From: Ureibacillus xyleni
Lineage (GTDB): Bacteria > Bacillota > Bacilli > Bacillales_A > Planococcaceae
Direction of reading: 5' to 3'
Length of the DNA stretch: 64,000 nucleotides
Assembly: GCF_900217795.1 (NCBI RefSeq)
Contig: NZ_OBMQ01000007.1
Coordinates: 143,863 to 207,862 of the forward strand
Positions 38,529 through 46,648 of the stretch are shown one piece after another (position 1 is the first letter of the stretch; each line of letters begins with the position of its first letter). Position numbers and translations under genes: made by a program. Below the pieces are notes generated by a model. It was not told where the DNA came from and did not search any database. It saw only the letters and a list, made by a program, of their open reading frames with translations.

Positions 38529-39968
38529 ATGAAAGCTTCCAAATCCAATATGTTAGAAAAGCTTGAAATGAAAGGATATTGGTGGTTACCAGGATCTAAT
38601 AATCAAGTTTCGGGAATTTTGTTTTATGATAGTGATGAAATACGGCTTGAATTACTTGGGACTCTTAAAGAATTATCTGCAATAAATAAAGACCTAAATC
38701 AGCATGAAACAATCATAGGCTTCACAGAAAGAGGAGAAAAGGTCACTTTAATTTCATGCAACTCTTCTAATTTTTCAATGAATTTCCCTGGTTATTCAAC
38801 AGAATCATATAGCGTAACTTCCTTTATAGTAGGTGGGCATTTTGATTCAATAGAAAATACTGCCTTCCACTCAGTTTCATTTTATCCTACTTATTTAACA
38901 ACTTGGTTAGAGAAAGGTCCATTTAAAGTAATCTATGATAGCAATTCTAATAAACAGGAAACACAAATAAATTATGTTGCACCAGAAGTAATTAAGATTT
39001 CTGTACCGTCAATTAAAGCTACAATTGAGGATACATATAAAAGTAATCTAAATGGTAATCCTAATGAATATATCTCTTGGAATTTTAAAAGTGGAATTAA
39101 AATAACCCCAGATAGCATTAAAAGTTTTAACTGGTTTGAAGAAAAGTTGTTTTCATTAAACAACTTGCTAACGTTACTATTTGGAATGCCAATTTACTAT
39201 GAGAACATTATTTTTTTCGGCGATGAAAAACACTTCGGAGACACCGAAAAAACTAAAAGAGATGAATACTACTGGTTCTTTAATCAATCTAATTTTAAGA
39301 TAAAAGAGAAAATAAGAAAAACAGATTTTATGATACCATACTCAGAAATAAGTGAATCTTTCCCAAACATTGTAAACTTATGGTTTGAAAAAGAAGAAAA
39401 TTTAAAAACTGTATATGAACTTTATATTAGTGACTTCTATAAGGACATCATTTATATTGATACAAGCTTTTTAAACGTTGTTCAAACACTTGAAACATAC
39501 CATAGAAGAACTCATAACGGGAAAATATATGACGAAGATGTGTTTGAAAAATACCGTAATGAAGTTATTGAATTTGTAATTGAAAACTTACCACAAGAAT
39601 TACATAGTAAGTTTACAAGTAAATATGGAAATGAGTATTCGCTAAATCAAAGGCTGAAAGAAATAGTGAATGAACTTTCTTCAGAAACAATCAACACTCT
39701 ATTTATCAGCAAAACAAAGAGTAAGAAATTTACACAACAGATAGTCGATACTCGGAATTATCTCACCCATTTTGATGATGATGGGAAAAAGAATTTGCTG
39801 ACTTCTATTGATGAAAAATACTACGCAATTATTAGATTAAGAGCATTAAACACAATTTTGTTATTTAAAGAGTTGGGAATAGACGAAGACATGATACTTA
39901 AAAAAGTCAGGGAAAGTAAACAATATTCTTATTCTTTAACAGAAGCAAACAAAATTCTAAGTTCCTAA
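38529..39968 (+). CDS. ApeA-like anti-phage HEPN protein
   Basis: A 479-residue protein. The N-terminus (LEMKGYWWLPGSNNQVSGILFY ... IRLELLGTL) matches the ApeA N-terminal domain family by its GYWWLPG start and beta-rich content. The C-terminus (about 330-479) is helical and holds RNYLTH, the R-x4-H catalytic motif of HEPN ribonucleases, inside DTRNYLTHFDDDGK. ApeA is an established single-gene abortive-infection system in Escherichia coli, about 600 residues; this one is shorter. The ATG at 38529 has AAAGGG upstream. It is the first gene of the element and has its own terminator. Confidence 0.75.
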   Translation: MKASKSNMLEKLEMKGYWWLPGSNNQVSGILFYDSDEIRLELLGTLKELSAINKDLNQHETIIGFTERGEKVTLISCNSSNFSMNFPGYSTESYSVTSFIVGGHFDSIENTAFHSVSFYPTYLTTWLEKGPFKVIYDSNSNKQETQINYVAPEVIKISVPSIKATIEDTYKSNLNGNPNEYISWNFKSGIKITPDSIKSFNWFEEKLFSLNNLLTLLFGMPIYYENIIFFGDEKHFGDTEKTKRDEYYWFFNQSNFKIKEKIRKTDFMIPYSEISESFPNIVNLWFEKEENLKTVYELYISDFYKDIIYIDTSFLNVVQTLETYHRRTHNGKIYDEDVFEKYRNEVIEFVIENLPQELHSKFTSKYGNEYSLNQRLKEIVNELSSETINTLFISKTKSKKFTQQIVDTRNYLTHFDDDGKKNLLTSIDEKYYAIIRLRALNTILLFKELGIDEDMILKKVRESKQYSYSLTEANKILSS

Positions 39969-39991
39969 TATCGTAATTGTAAGATAAATAA

Positions 39992-40024
39992 AAGGTAGAT
40001 TAAAAAAACTTATTTAATCTACCT
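39992..40024. terminator. bidirectional terminator between ApeA-like and DUF2971 genes
   Basis: Stem aggtagatta/taatctacct with T-runs on both sides, between convergent genes. Confidence 0.85.
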
Positions 40025-40046
40025 TATTTTTATTCTCTCTGTAAAA

Positions 40047-40973
40047 CTAATATCTTAATGGAATTTCTGATTTTTTCACCCAAGTCTCATTTAAACTATA
40101 GTTTAATTTTTGTAAATAGGTTTTTACCCCATTTTCAGCAATATCACTATTGTTTTTTGGCCCGATAACTATACCATTTATATCAGATTTATCAAATTCC
40201 AATTTTATGTACGGAATAATTACTTCACCATTACTTCTAAATTGAACATCAACATTCTCCGATGTTGTTAATGCCATTCTAAACTCTTCTTCTGGTGCAA
40301 AAGAAGCATGTTTAAAAAATATAGAATAAGAAATAATTAGACTATTAAAATATGATAGTAATTCTTTTTTTAGTTCACCAATTTCAACATCTTTATTTAT
40401 TATTAAATCAAATGTTCTAACTAAAGAATGACTTAGCGTTCGCAACTGTGTTTCTCGTTCGTAAACTACATTACCATATACTACATAACCTAATCCTATT
40501 TTATCAACTTCACTTATCAGTGTTTGGGTATTAAAACATATATTGTAACCTTTTCCTTTTGCATAATTTCCCCACAAAGTTAATGAATCGTCGTTTTCTG
40601 ATAACGACATTACATATACTTCAAAATTTTCTGTAGGCTTATCAAATCTATTTTGAATTGCTTTATCAAATAGTTCAATAAATAGCGTGAGCATGTTATT
40701 CTTATTTATTTCTTCCTGCTTATATTTAAACAATATCTCAGTTTCAAAACGTTCCTTTGCTTCCTTTGTTAAAGTTTTAAAATAAGTTAATTCTGACATA
40801 TCATTTAGAAAGTCACTATTTGTCATCCAAACTTCTTCACTTGATAAAATACCCATTAACCCTTCCAAACTTGTATAATGATAAATCTTTTTGTCTAATT
40901 TATCGGATCTAATAATAGAACCCATTTCTTCCCAAAAAGCGTTTACTAATATCATCTTCAAATTCTGTTCCAT
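40047..40973 (-). CDS. DUF2971 family protein
   Basis: The 308-residue protein opens with the DUF2971 signature YHYTSLEGLMGILSSEEVWMTNSDFLNDMSEL and has SLTLWGNYAKGKGYNICF in the middle and ASFAPEEEFRMAL later. DUF2971 proteins are common in defence islands and on mobile elements; an ADP-ribosyltransferase-like fold has been suggested for some relatives, but I cannot see that from the sequence. It is the last of three genes on the minus strand, about 90 bp after the DUF1643 gene. Confidence 0.8.
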   Translation of the reverse strand: MEQNLKMILVNAFWEEMGSIIRSDKLDKKIYHYTSLEGLMGILSSEEVWMTNSDFLNDMSELTYFKTLTKEAKERFETEILFKYKQEEINKNNMLTLFIELFDKAIQNRFDKPTENFEVYVMSLSENDDSLTLWGNYAKGKGYNICFNTQTLISEVDKIGLGYVVYGNVVYERETQLRTLSHSLVRTFDLIINKDVEIGELKKELLSYFNSLIISYSIFFKHASFAPEEEFRMALTTSENVDVQFRSNGEVIIPYIKLEFDKSDINGIVIGPKNNSDIAENGVKTYLQKLNYSLNETWVKKSEIPLRY

Positions 40974-41070
40974 ATGTTCAACTCCAAAATTTTGTATAAT
41001 GCAATCCTCTAAAGCTGTATCTCATAGATCCAAGATGTTTTTTCTTTGAAATAGCTAAAACTACTTTTCT

Positions 41071-41667
41071 CTAAGTATTGTATTTATTTAATGTCCATGA
41101 ATAAGACCAATTCCGAGGATGCCTTGGATACCCCTCTTCTGTAAAATCATTCACATGATATATTTCTTTATTTTTAATTAGACTAATAACTTCTTGAATC
41201 CTGTTGTCATAACCAAGTATGTCACCTTTTCCCCAAGCAATAATTATTATTTTGGATTCTTTAGCGGCCTCTTTAATTATCATATTATTATTATATTTTC
41301 CGTTAGCTTCAATCCCTTTCACAAAATCCAAACCATGTTCTGAAATATAATTATCCACATTATCTGAATATGTCTCATATACTACATAAAGATTAGTAAA
41401 AATAATTTTCCCAATGTCCTGTAAAATACCCTCAGAGTTATTTGTAAAAACGTATTTAATAACACGATTAATGGTGTTATCGGAAATTTCTTCATTTGCT
41501 TCACTTGGATTCATCATTATTAATTGGACAGCCTTTTTGTTATCACCATTTTTTAATTCTATATCTAACCTATATCTCCTATTAGTCGTAATATCATGAT
41601 GAAGTAATTTAACATTATTCACGTACTTCTTCTTATACCGAAAAATTCTTTTATTTACTTTTTTCAT
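41071..41667 (-). CDS. DUF1643 family protein
   Basis: The 198-residue protein has the DUF1643 pattern: AVQLIMMNPSEANEEISDNTINRVIKYV, IIFTNLYVVYETYSDN, and IIIIAWGKGD, followed by a C-terminal RHPRNW. The family is widespread on phages and mobile elements, and its biochemical role is unknown to me. The ATG at 41667 follows GGAGG; the frame also extends to 41688. It sits between the DUF5677 and DUF2971 genes on one strand. Confidence 0.8.
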   Translation of the reverse strand: MKKVNKRIFRYKKKYVNNVKLLHHDITTNRRYRLDIELKNGDNKKAVQLIMMNPSEANEEISDNTINRVIKYVFTNNSEGILQDIGKIIFTNLYVVYETYSDNVDNYISEHGLDFVKGIEANGKYNNNMIIKEAAKESKIIIIAWGKGDILGYDNRIQEVISLIKNKEIYHVNDFTEEGYPRHPRNWSYSWTLNKYNT

Positions 41668-41709
41668 ATTTCCTCCAATACTAAGCACAATAATGAATAT
41701 ATCACAATC

Positions 41710-42558
41710 CTATAGATTCATTTTTACTAAACTACCTAACTCTTCAGATAATGACTTTTTCATATCATTTAACATTTCACGCATCTTTTTACTGTGGTAT
41801 TTCAATTTTTCATCATGTATATTTTTATATTTTTCTCGTAAATAATCTATAATTTCCTTTTGTGTTTTTATTGAATCTGCGACTAAGGTATAACAGGTTC
41901 TTTCCGTTCTTTTGTCTGGAAAATCTTCTCCTTCAACAGTAACAATAAGTTCAAACAATTTTGTATATACAAATATTACATATAGACGTATTAATAGCCT
42001 ATCACTTACCTTACTGATAGAATACATACCTTCTTCCTTATAGTAATCTATAAGACCGTAGTTACAGTGTGCGTATTGCGATAATATATCGTAAAAATCA
42101 TAATAGTATCTTTTATCTTTTCCTATTTTAAACTCTTTTGGATTTCTCAATTCCCCTACAATTTCTTTTTCTCGATTTTCGACTTTTCCCTCTCGATTAA
42201 TGTTATAAAAGGAAAATGCTACATTGATTGGGTTTAGTATAAAGTCCTTAATGCCATTCATATCTGAGTTTTCATGTAAATATCGTGTACTTAAATAGTT
42301 CTCGAAAATACTTCTTAAAAGGATCATAACATCCTCGTTGTTGCCCACTTTCAAGAGAGTCCGTATACTTAACAAAGTCTTTGTACTCTTGGTAAACGCA
42401 AAATACTCAAAGTCATAAACAAACTTTGTAGTTAATTCATTTGCTACTGCAAGATCTATGAGACCATATGGAAAACATGCATATTCTACAAATTTTTTCG
42501 ATTGAAGTATGAACTTGTTTATCATTTTATCTAAATCGTTTATATATTTATCTTCCAT
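41710..42558 (-). CDS. DUF5677-like helical protein
   Basis: A 282-residue all-helical protein. The segment KTLLSIRTLLKVGNNEDVMILLRSIFENYLSTRYLHEN matches the DUF5677 family, in which a central R-S-x-x-E/R helix is conserved. Basic residues and the coiled C-terminus suggest contact with nucleic acid or protein, but this is a guess. It is the first gene of the three-gene cassette, ending 43 bp before the DUF1643 start. Confidence 0.65.
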   Translation of the reverse strand: MEDKYINDLDKMINKFILQSKKFVEYACFPYGLIDLAVANELTTKFVYDFEYFAFTKSTKTLLSIRTLLKVGNNEDVMILLRSIFENYLSTRYLHENSDMNGIKDFILNPINVAFSFYNINREGKVENREKEIVGELRNPKEFKIGKDKRYYYDFYDILSQYAHCNYGLIDYYKEEGMYSISKVSDRLLIRLYVIFVYTKLFELIVTVEGEDFPDKRTERTCYTLVADSIKTQKEIIDYLREKYKNIHDEKLKYHSKKMREMLNDMKKSLSEELGSLVKMNL

Positions 42559-42774
42559 TTATTTAATTAACCTCCTTCCTATTATTTAGTAAGAAAAAAA
42601 CTCCTATTCTAATTATACAAATTTTCTGTCATTTAAACGATATACGATTTTGTAAAAAATAATTGACTAAATAGTGAATAAAAAATATATCGAATGGGCA
42701 ATACTAATAAATTCCTCTCATAAATCTATTTCAATTACAAATAACTACCTTCGTAAAGGGAGGTAGTTTTTATT

Positions 42775-44142
42775 ATGAAAACAAATTACAAAGATATTAT
42801 GCTACAAATGTGGGATGGACAAAAAAATAAACAACTTTTAAATTTGGAATTTAGTGACATAACAACAAAAGATACTGAAACATTGGCTTATTGGATATGT
42901 ACCTTTAAAGGTAGAGGGCATAGTTTTATAAAAACCCCTAAAAAAGTATACCAAGCAATTTACAATGGATCTCCAGTTTGTACGGTATGCAAGGAACTAC
43001 CTTATGAGCGAAGTATCGAATATAACGCACCACATCAAGTAAAAAAGTATTGGGATTATAAGAAAAATGCAGAAATGAATATTTATCCTCAATACACTCC
43101 TGCAAAATCAAATGAAATGATTTTTGTTATATGTGAAGAACACAGTTGGGAGGATATGCAAAGATGTGCAGACTTGGCAGATCATGATTCATGTCCTTTC
43201 TGTAACGGAAAAGGAGCAACACCTAAATATAATTTACAGACTGAATTTCCAGAAATAGCAGAAACACTGCACCCTGATTTTGATTCAACCTTAATTTTAC
43301 CTTACTCTTCAAAACTTTATCCTTGGTGGTGTGACGAGTGTCAAGAATTCTATGATAAACCAGTAAGTAGTAGAACTGAACAAAATCAAGGTTGTCCAAA
43401 TCATGTAGTTACATCTACTACCGAGCAATTACTAACTATGGTTCTGAATGAGTTAATCGGAGGATTTACCAAGTATAAACTGGATTCTATTCGTTGGATA
43501 TCTAATGGTCTTGCTGTAGAAATCGACATATATAATAAAATCTATGGGATAGCTATTGAGTATGATGGCATACAACATGGTAAGAAAAAGAGGAAATTGT
43601 CAGACCAGAAAAAAAATAAAATGTTAGCCGATTGTCCAGAGGTTACAACTTTCATACGAATTAGAGATGAAAATTTACCTAAATTAATATATTACAAGAA
43701 CCAATATGAGATAGTTTGCAAATCACATGAATATTCATATAGTTTTATAGTTCCAGCAGTTCAGAAAATATTAATCATTCTAAACCATGTATTTCATCTA
43801 TCTTTGCTTCCGATTTCAGATAAAAGTTTATACAGTTTAATACGAAAATGCCTTCCTAAGATAGTACGATCTAATATATCAAACAAGGCAAATACTATCG
43901 AAGCAAAGGCTCCTGGATTACTTAGATATATTGCGGAAAGTCAAAATCACCTTACCTGTGGATCACACGAGATATTGGATAATATTTCATGTCCACATTG
44001 TCGTAAAAAATATCCACCAAAGATTGTTAAAAATTTTATAAAATCGAAAGGTTTATGCCCGAAGTGCTTACACTTTGTAAAGGATATTACAGATCCAAAC
44101 AGTCCTTTAGAAAGATGGCATCCTAAATTTAACAGGTTATAA
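42775..44142 (+). CDS. zinc-ribbon protein with Vsr-like (PD-(D/E)XK) endonuclease domain
   Basis: The 455-residue protein has repeated DUF4379-like zinc knuckles in its first 210 residues (CTVCKELP, CPFCNGKGATP with ETLHPDFDS, WWCDECQEFYDKPVS) and a further CPHCRKKYPP ... CPKCLHFV pair at the C-terminus. Between them (about 220-305) is a Vsr-type nuclease core: AVEIDIYNKIYGIAIEYDG, QHGKK, and IRIRDENLPKL. The order zinc ribbons-Vsr fold-zinc ribbons suggests sequence- or structure-specific DNA cleavage. It may be a defence nuclease or a homing-type enzyme of the element. GGGAGG precedes the ATG by 10 nt. Confidence 0.75.
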   Translation: MKTNYKDIMLQMWDGQKNKQLLNLEFSDITTKDTETLAYWICTFKGRGHSFIKTPKKVYQAIYNGSPVCTVCKELPYERSIEYNAPHQVKKYWDYKKNAEMNIYPQYTPAKSNEMIFVICEEHSWEDMQRCADLADHDSCPFCNGKGATPKYNLQTEFPEIAETLHPDFDSTLILPYSSKLYPWWCDECQEFYDKPVSSRTEQNQGCPNHVVTSTTEQLLTMVLNELIGGFTKYKLDSIRWISNGLAVEIDIYNKIYGIAIEYDGIQHGKKKRKLSDQKKNKMLADCPEVTTFIRIRDENLPKLIYYKNQYEIVCKSHEYSYSFIVPAVQKILIILNHVFHLSLLPISDKSLYSLIRKCLPKIVRSNISNKANTIEAKAPGLLRYIAESQNHLTCGSHEILDNISCPHCRKKYPPKIVKNFIKSKGLCPKCLHFVKDITDPNSPLERWHPKFNRL

Positions 44143-44282
44143 ACACACGTTTAATGTTAATCACTTTAACATAACCTCTGATTCTTTCTATACTTATACA
44201 AGTTAAGTTTCATCCAATTACACTAAACAACTAATAGGGTTACTAAAAGGGTTACCGATGATATTAACAAAAAAATTAAAAA

Positions 44283-44308
44283 ACCGCTATTCATTTTTAT
44301 GAATAGCG
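44283..44308 (-). terminator. terminator of the XRE regulator gene
   Basis: Perfect 11-bp stem (ccgctattcat/atgaatagcgg) followed on the minus strand by TTTTTTAATTTTTTT. Confidence 0.8.
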
Positions 44309-44382
44309 GACACCCGAAGCCTCGCAAGCAGGGATTACCTCAATTATAACCCAATTAGTAAATATTAGAACATAGATTCTTT

Positions 44383-44616
44383 TTATTTCTGCTTACTGGC
44401 TTCAATTATTTGTAGAATATTGATTTTTAAAATATTACTTAACTTAAAACTAACCGTTATTCCTAAGTTTTTACTCTGTTTATTCTCAATTCTTGCAATA
44501 AGCGAAGCACTAATACCTGTAATTTCTTCAAGTTCATTTAAACTTAATGATTTTTCTTTCCTTTTCCTACGTATTTCCTTTGCAAAGTTATCAATAAATA
44601 ATTCCTCATTATACAA
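44383..44616 (-). CDS. small XRE-family HTH regulator
   Basis: About 77 residues, almost entirely a Cro/CI-type helix-turn-helix (IRRKRKEKSLSLNELEEITGISASLIARIENKQSKNLGITVSFKLSNIL). The TTG at 44616 has AGGAAGG 8 nt upstream; a GTG at 44625 lies within that site. It is divergent from the gene at 44782, and the 165 bp between them contain atagattt and aaatctat in inverted order, a possible operator pair. It is probably the switch regulator of the element. Confidence 0.8.
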   Translation of the reverse strand: MYNEELFIDNFAKEIRRKRKEKSLSLNELEEITGISASLIARIENKQSKNLGITVSFKLSNILKINILQIIEASKQK

Positions 44617-44781
44617 TTCTGTCACCTTCCTATTTTTTTCGAGAGAAAACCTGTCCTCTTCTTTCCTTTTATGATAGATTTTTCATCAAAATTTATTACT
44701 TTACAACAGCTTTATTCGAATCATTTTTGCTGATAAATCTATAATATAAAAACTTTACAAATAGAAAGGAGATATGTTGAA

Positions 44782-45267
44782 TTGAATAAAGAGCAGTTTT
44801 ACAACACCGCCCCACAAAAAAGAGTCGAAATTATTAATGAAATGCTGAAGAGTAGTAGTTTAAAAGAAGTAGCAAAGAAAGTAGGAGTCCCCGAATCCAC
44901 TTTTAGTAAAGAAATGACAAGGGGGGACTATGTTTATATTAAGAGGGATAATCAATATTACAGGTTTATAAGAGATAAAGAAATGGTAAAACAAAATTCT
45001 GAGCAGTACCAAGATGTAATAACCTTTATTGAGCAAAATATAGAAACATTAAAAGTCATCATTAATGATTACGAAGGTTTCAGAAAAATGCTAATTTTAG
45101 ATGAGCGAGTTTATAGCAAACAAGCAGAGTATACAAACAAAAGCATTAAAATGAATGGCGAGGTTTATGAGGAGTTTGTAGAGTTCTGTAAGGATAAATA
45201 TCCGTATTTGATGATTCAAGACCTTGTAGCTCAAAGCCTTATTGATTTTACCAACAGGTATAAATAA
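44782..45267 (+). CDS. HTH protein of the element, unknown family
   Basis: A 161-residue protein. The N-terminus has a homeodomain-like HTH (SSLKEVAKKVGVPESTFSKEM, about 26-46), and the C-terminal part (MNGEVYEEFVEFCKDKYPYLMIQDLVAQSLIDFTNRYK) looks like a ribbon-helix-helix. Proteins of this shape are known from Firmicute plasmids and integrative elements. The TTG start has AAAGGAGA about 9 nt upstream. It is transcribed divergently from the XRE gene. Confidence 0.6.
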   Translation: MNKEQFYNTAPQKRVEIINEMLKSSSLKEVAKKVGVPESTFSKEMTRGDYVYIKRDNQYYRFIRDKEMVKQNSEQYQDVITFIEQNIETLKVIINDYEGFRKMLILDERVYSKQAEYTNKSIKMNGEVYEEFVEFCKDKYPYLMIQDLVAQSLIDFTNRYK

Positions 45268-45297
45268 AAGTAGTGTCAGCTCCGCTGCACTACTTTT
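45266..45297. terminator. bidirectional terminator between convergent genes
   Basis: Ten-base-pair stem (aaaagtagtg/cactactttt) overlapping the 3' end of one gene and just before the end of the other. Confidence 0.8.
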
Positions 45298-45301
45298 ACT
45301 T

Positions 45302-46396
45302 TTATGAAAAACCTTTCCTTAGACGGTAGTAGAAATACATTTGGTTATTTTTAATTTCACGTTGTTGATCTTTAGTTTTTTGTATTGCATCCACTACTGA
45401 TGCACCACCTGCTATTAAGGCTCCAATAATTGAGGCATTCAGATTTGTTGAAGCGGCCATTCCATCTAATAAGTAACCTGTAAAAGCCCCTCCCCCAACT
45501 TTCACCATACTCATGTTATTATTTAATTCTTTTAAGAAGGAGACACTTTCCACTTGCTCTTCAATTTCAAGGACTGCAGGTTCAACTTTTTTATAGAATA
45601 CTTTTTCTGCTTCAAACAAAAAGTCTTTATCCCACCAAGCATTTTTCACTTCGTTTGTAAATTCCATTATTGCTAATCTAAATTGTCTTAGTGGCCGATC
45701 CAATTCATTACGAATATCTAAGATTTCTCCTACAGAGGCCTTTTCAAACAGGGGTAATCTCTCGAATAAGTCTTGTGCTAATTTTGCTTGGCTACCCTTG
45801 TTCATTTGTAGATCAAGTCTCTCATTTTCTTTTATCATTTGTGAGACTATATTTCCTGAAAGTTCATCAAATAATGGATAATGAACTCCCTCTCTAACAG
45901 AATCAAAAAGGAATTCAGTATATTCTTTCATCATCGCTTCACTTATTGTTAAATTATCAAATGTCTTCAATATCACGTTTCCCGAATTAAATGCCCTCTC
46001 TAACTCTGGAAATCCCGATTCTATTAACATTGTTTCGATTATTGACTGGATTTCTTTTCCTGAACTTTCGATTTCTCTTATCTTTTTTATACCGAATTTT
46101 TTTTCTAATGTTCTTCGTGTTGTTCTATTACTATCCATTAAATAAAAATATAAATTTAGAACATCTTCATACTTTTTTAGTTCAGGTTCACGTGTAAAAA
46201 TATACGGTAAAAATACCATCATTTTTTGCATAACTGTAAGGTTTTTCAATTCATTAATGCTACTAAACATAGTTGCCCCAGGACTACATAAAGTTACATT
46301 ATCTGCATAAAGTAAACCTATCTTCACCAAATGTAGTTCTTGTTTTAATTCTATTCCCTTCGGAGTTGAACCAATAATCATCTGAAAACCTGACAT
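45302..46396 (-). CDS. unrecognised 364-residue protein with glycine-rich hydrophobic segment, linked to the type I R-M genes
   Basis: I recognise no family. The first 280 residues are mixed helical, with conserved-looking STPKGIELKQELHLVKIGLLYADNVTLCSPG at the start. Residues about 300-340 (VGGGAFTGYLLDGMAASTNLNASIIGALIAGGASVVDAI) are hydrophobic and glycine/alanine rich, like a membrane-inserting or nucleotide-contacting segment. It is the last gene of the same-strand run hsdM-hsdS-hsdR-55-aa gene. AGGTG lies 6 nt before its ATG, in the stop region of the 55-aa gene. It could be an extra effector or regulator of the restriction system. Confidence 0.6.
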   Translation of the reverse strand: MSGFQMIIGSTPKGIELKQELHLVKIGLLYADNVTLCSPGATMFSSINELKNLTVMQKMMVFLPYIFTREPELKKYEDVLNLYFYLMDSNRTTRRTLEKKFGIKKIREIESSGKEIQSIIETMLIESGFPELERAFNSGNVILKTFDNLTISEAMMKEYTEFLFDSVREGVHYPLFDELSGNIVSQMIKENERLDLQMNKGSQAKLAQDLFERLPLFEKASVGEILDIRNELDRPLRQFRLAIMEFTNEVKNAWWDKDFLFEAEKVFYKKVEPAVLEIEEQVESVSFLKELNNNMSMVKVGGGAFTGYLLDGMAASTNLNASIIGALIAGGASVVDAIQKTKDQQREIKNNQMYFYYRLRKGFS

Positions 46397-46404
46397 AGAG
46401 TCAC

Positions 46405-46572
46405 CTACTTTTTAGCTACATTATTTGTCCTTGGTAAACTAATTTTTTTGTTGTAATTAAGGTTAGCCAGTATAGTCAAAGCCTTGTCTATCTCACTTAT
46501 AATCTTGGAGATTCCATAGTCCTTCACAGTCGATTTCGGTTGGTTGGTTTTCCTTTTCAATGTTCGTTTCAA
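46405..46572 (-). CDS. 55-residue basic small protein
   Basis: The frame starts at a TTG 10 nt after GGAGGAG and reads MKRTLKRKTNQPKSTVKDYG..., a lysine-rich protein with one helix (ISKIISEIDKALTILANL). It ends 8 bp before the start of the 364-residue gene, so the two may be coupled. It lies 76 bp after hsdR. There is no known family; it could be a small partner of the larger protein. Confidence 0.5.
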   Translation of the reverse strand: MKRTLKRKTNQPKSTVKDYGISKIISEIDKALTILANLNYNKKISLPRTNNVAKK

Positions 46573-46648
46573 TATTACTCGTCTCCTCCAAAGAATAAGT
46601 TCGACATGTTATCCTTTTAGAGTAACGAACATCGAGATTAGTGCAATC

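Noticed and set aside
44306..44356. Possible tRNA or tRNA fragment near gaagcctcgcaagcaggg
   Set aside because: No cloverleaf with acceptor, anticodon and T arms can be formed.
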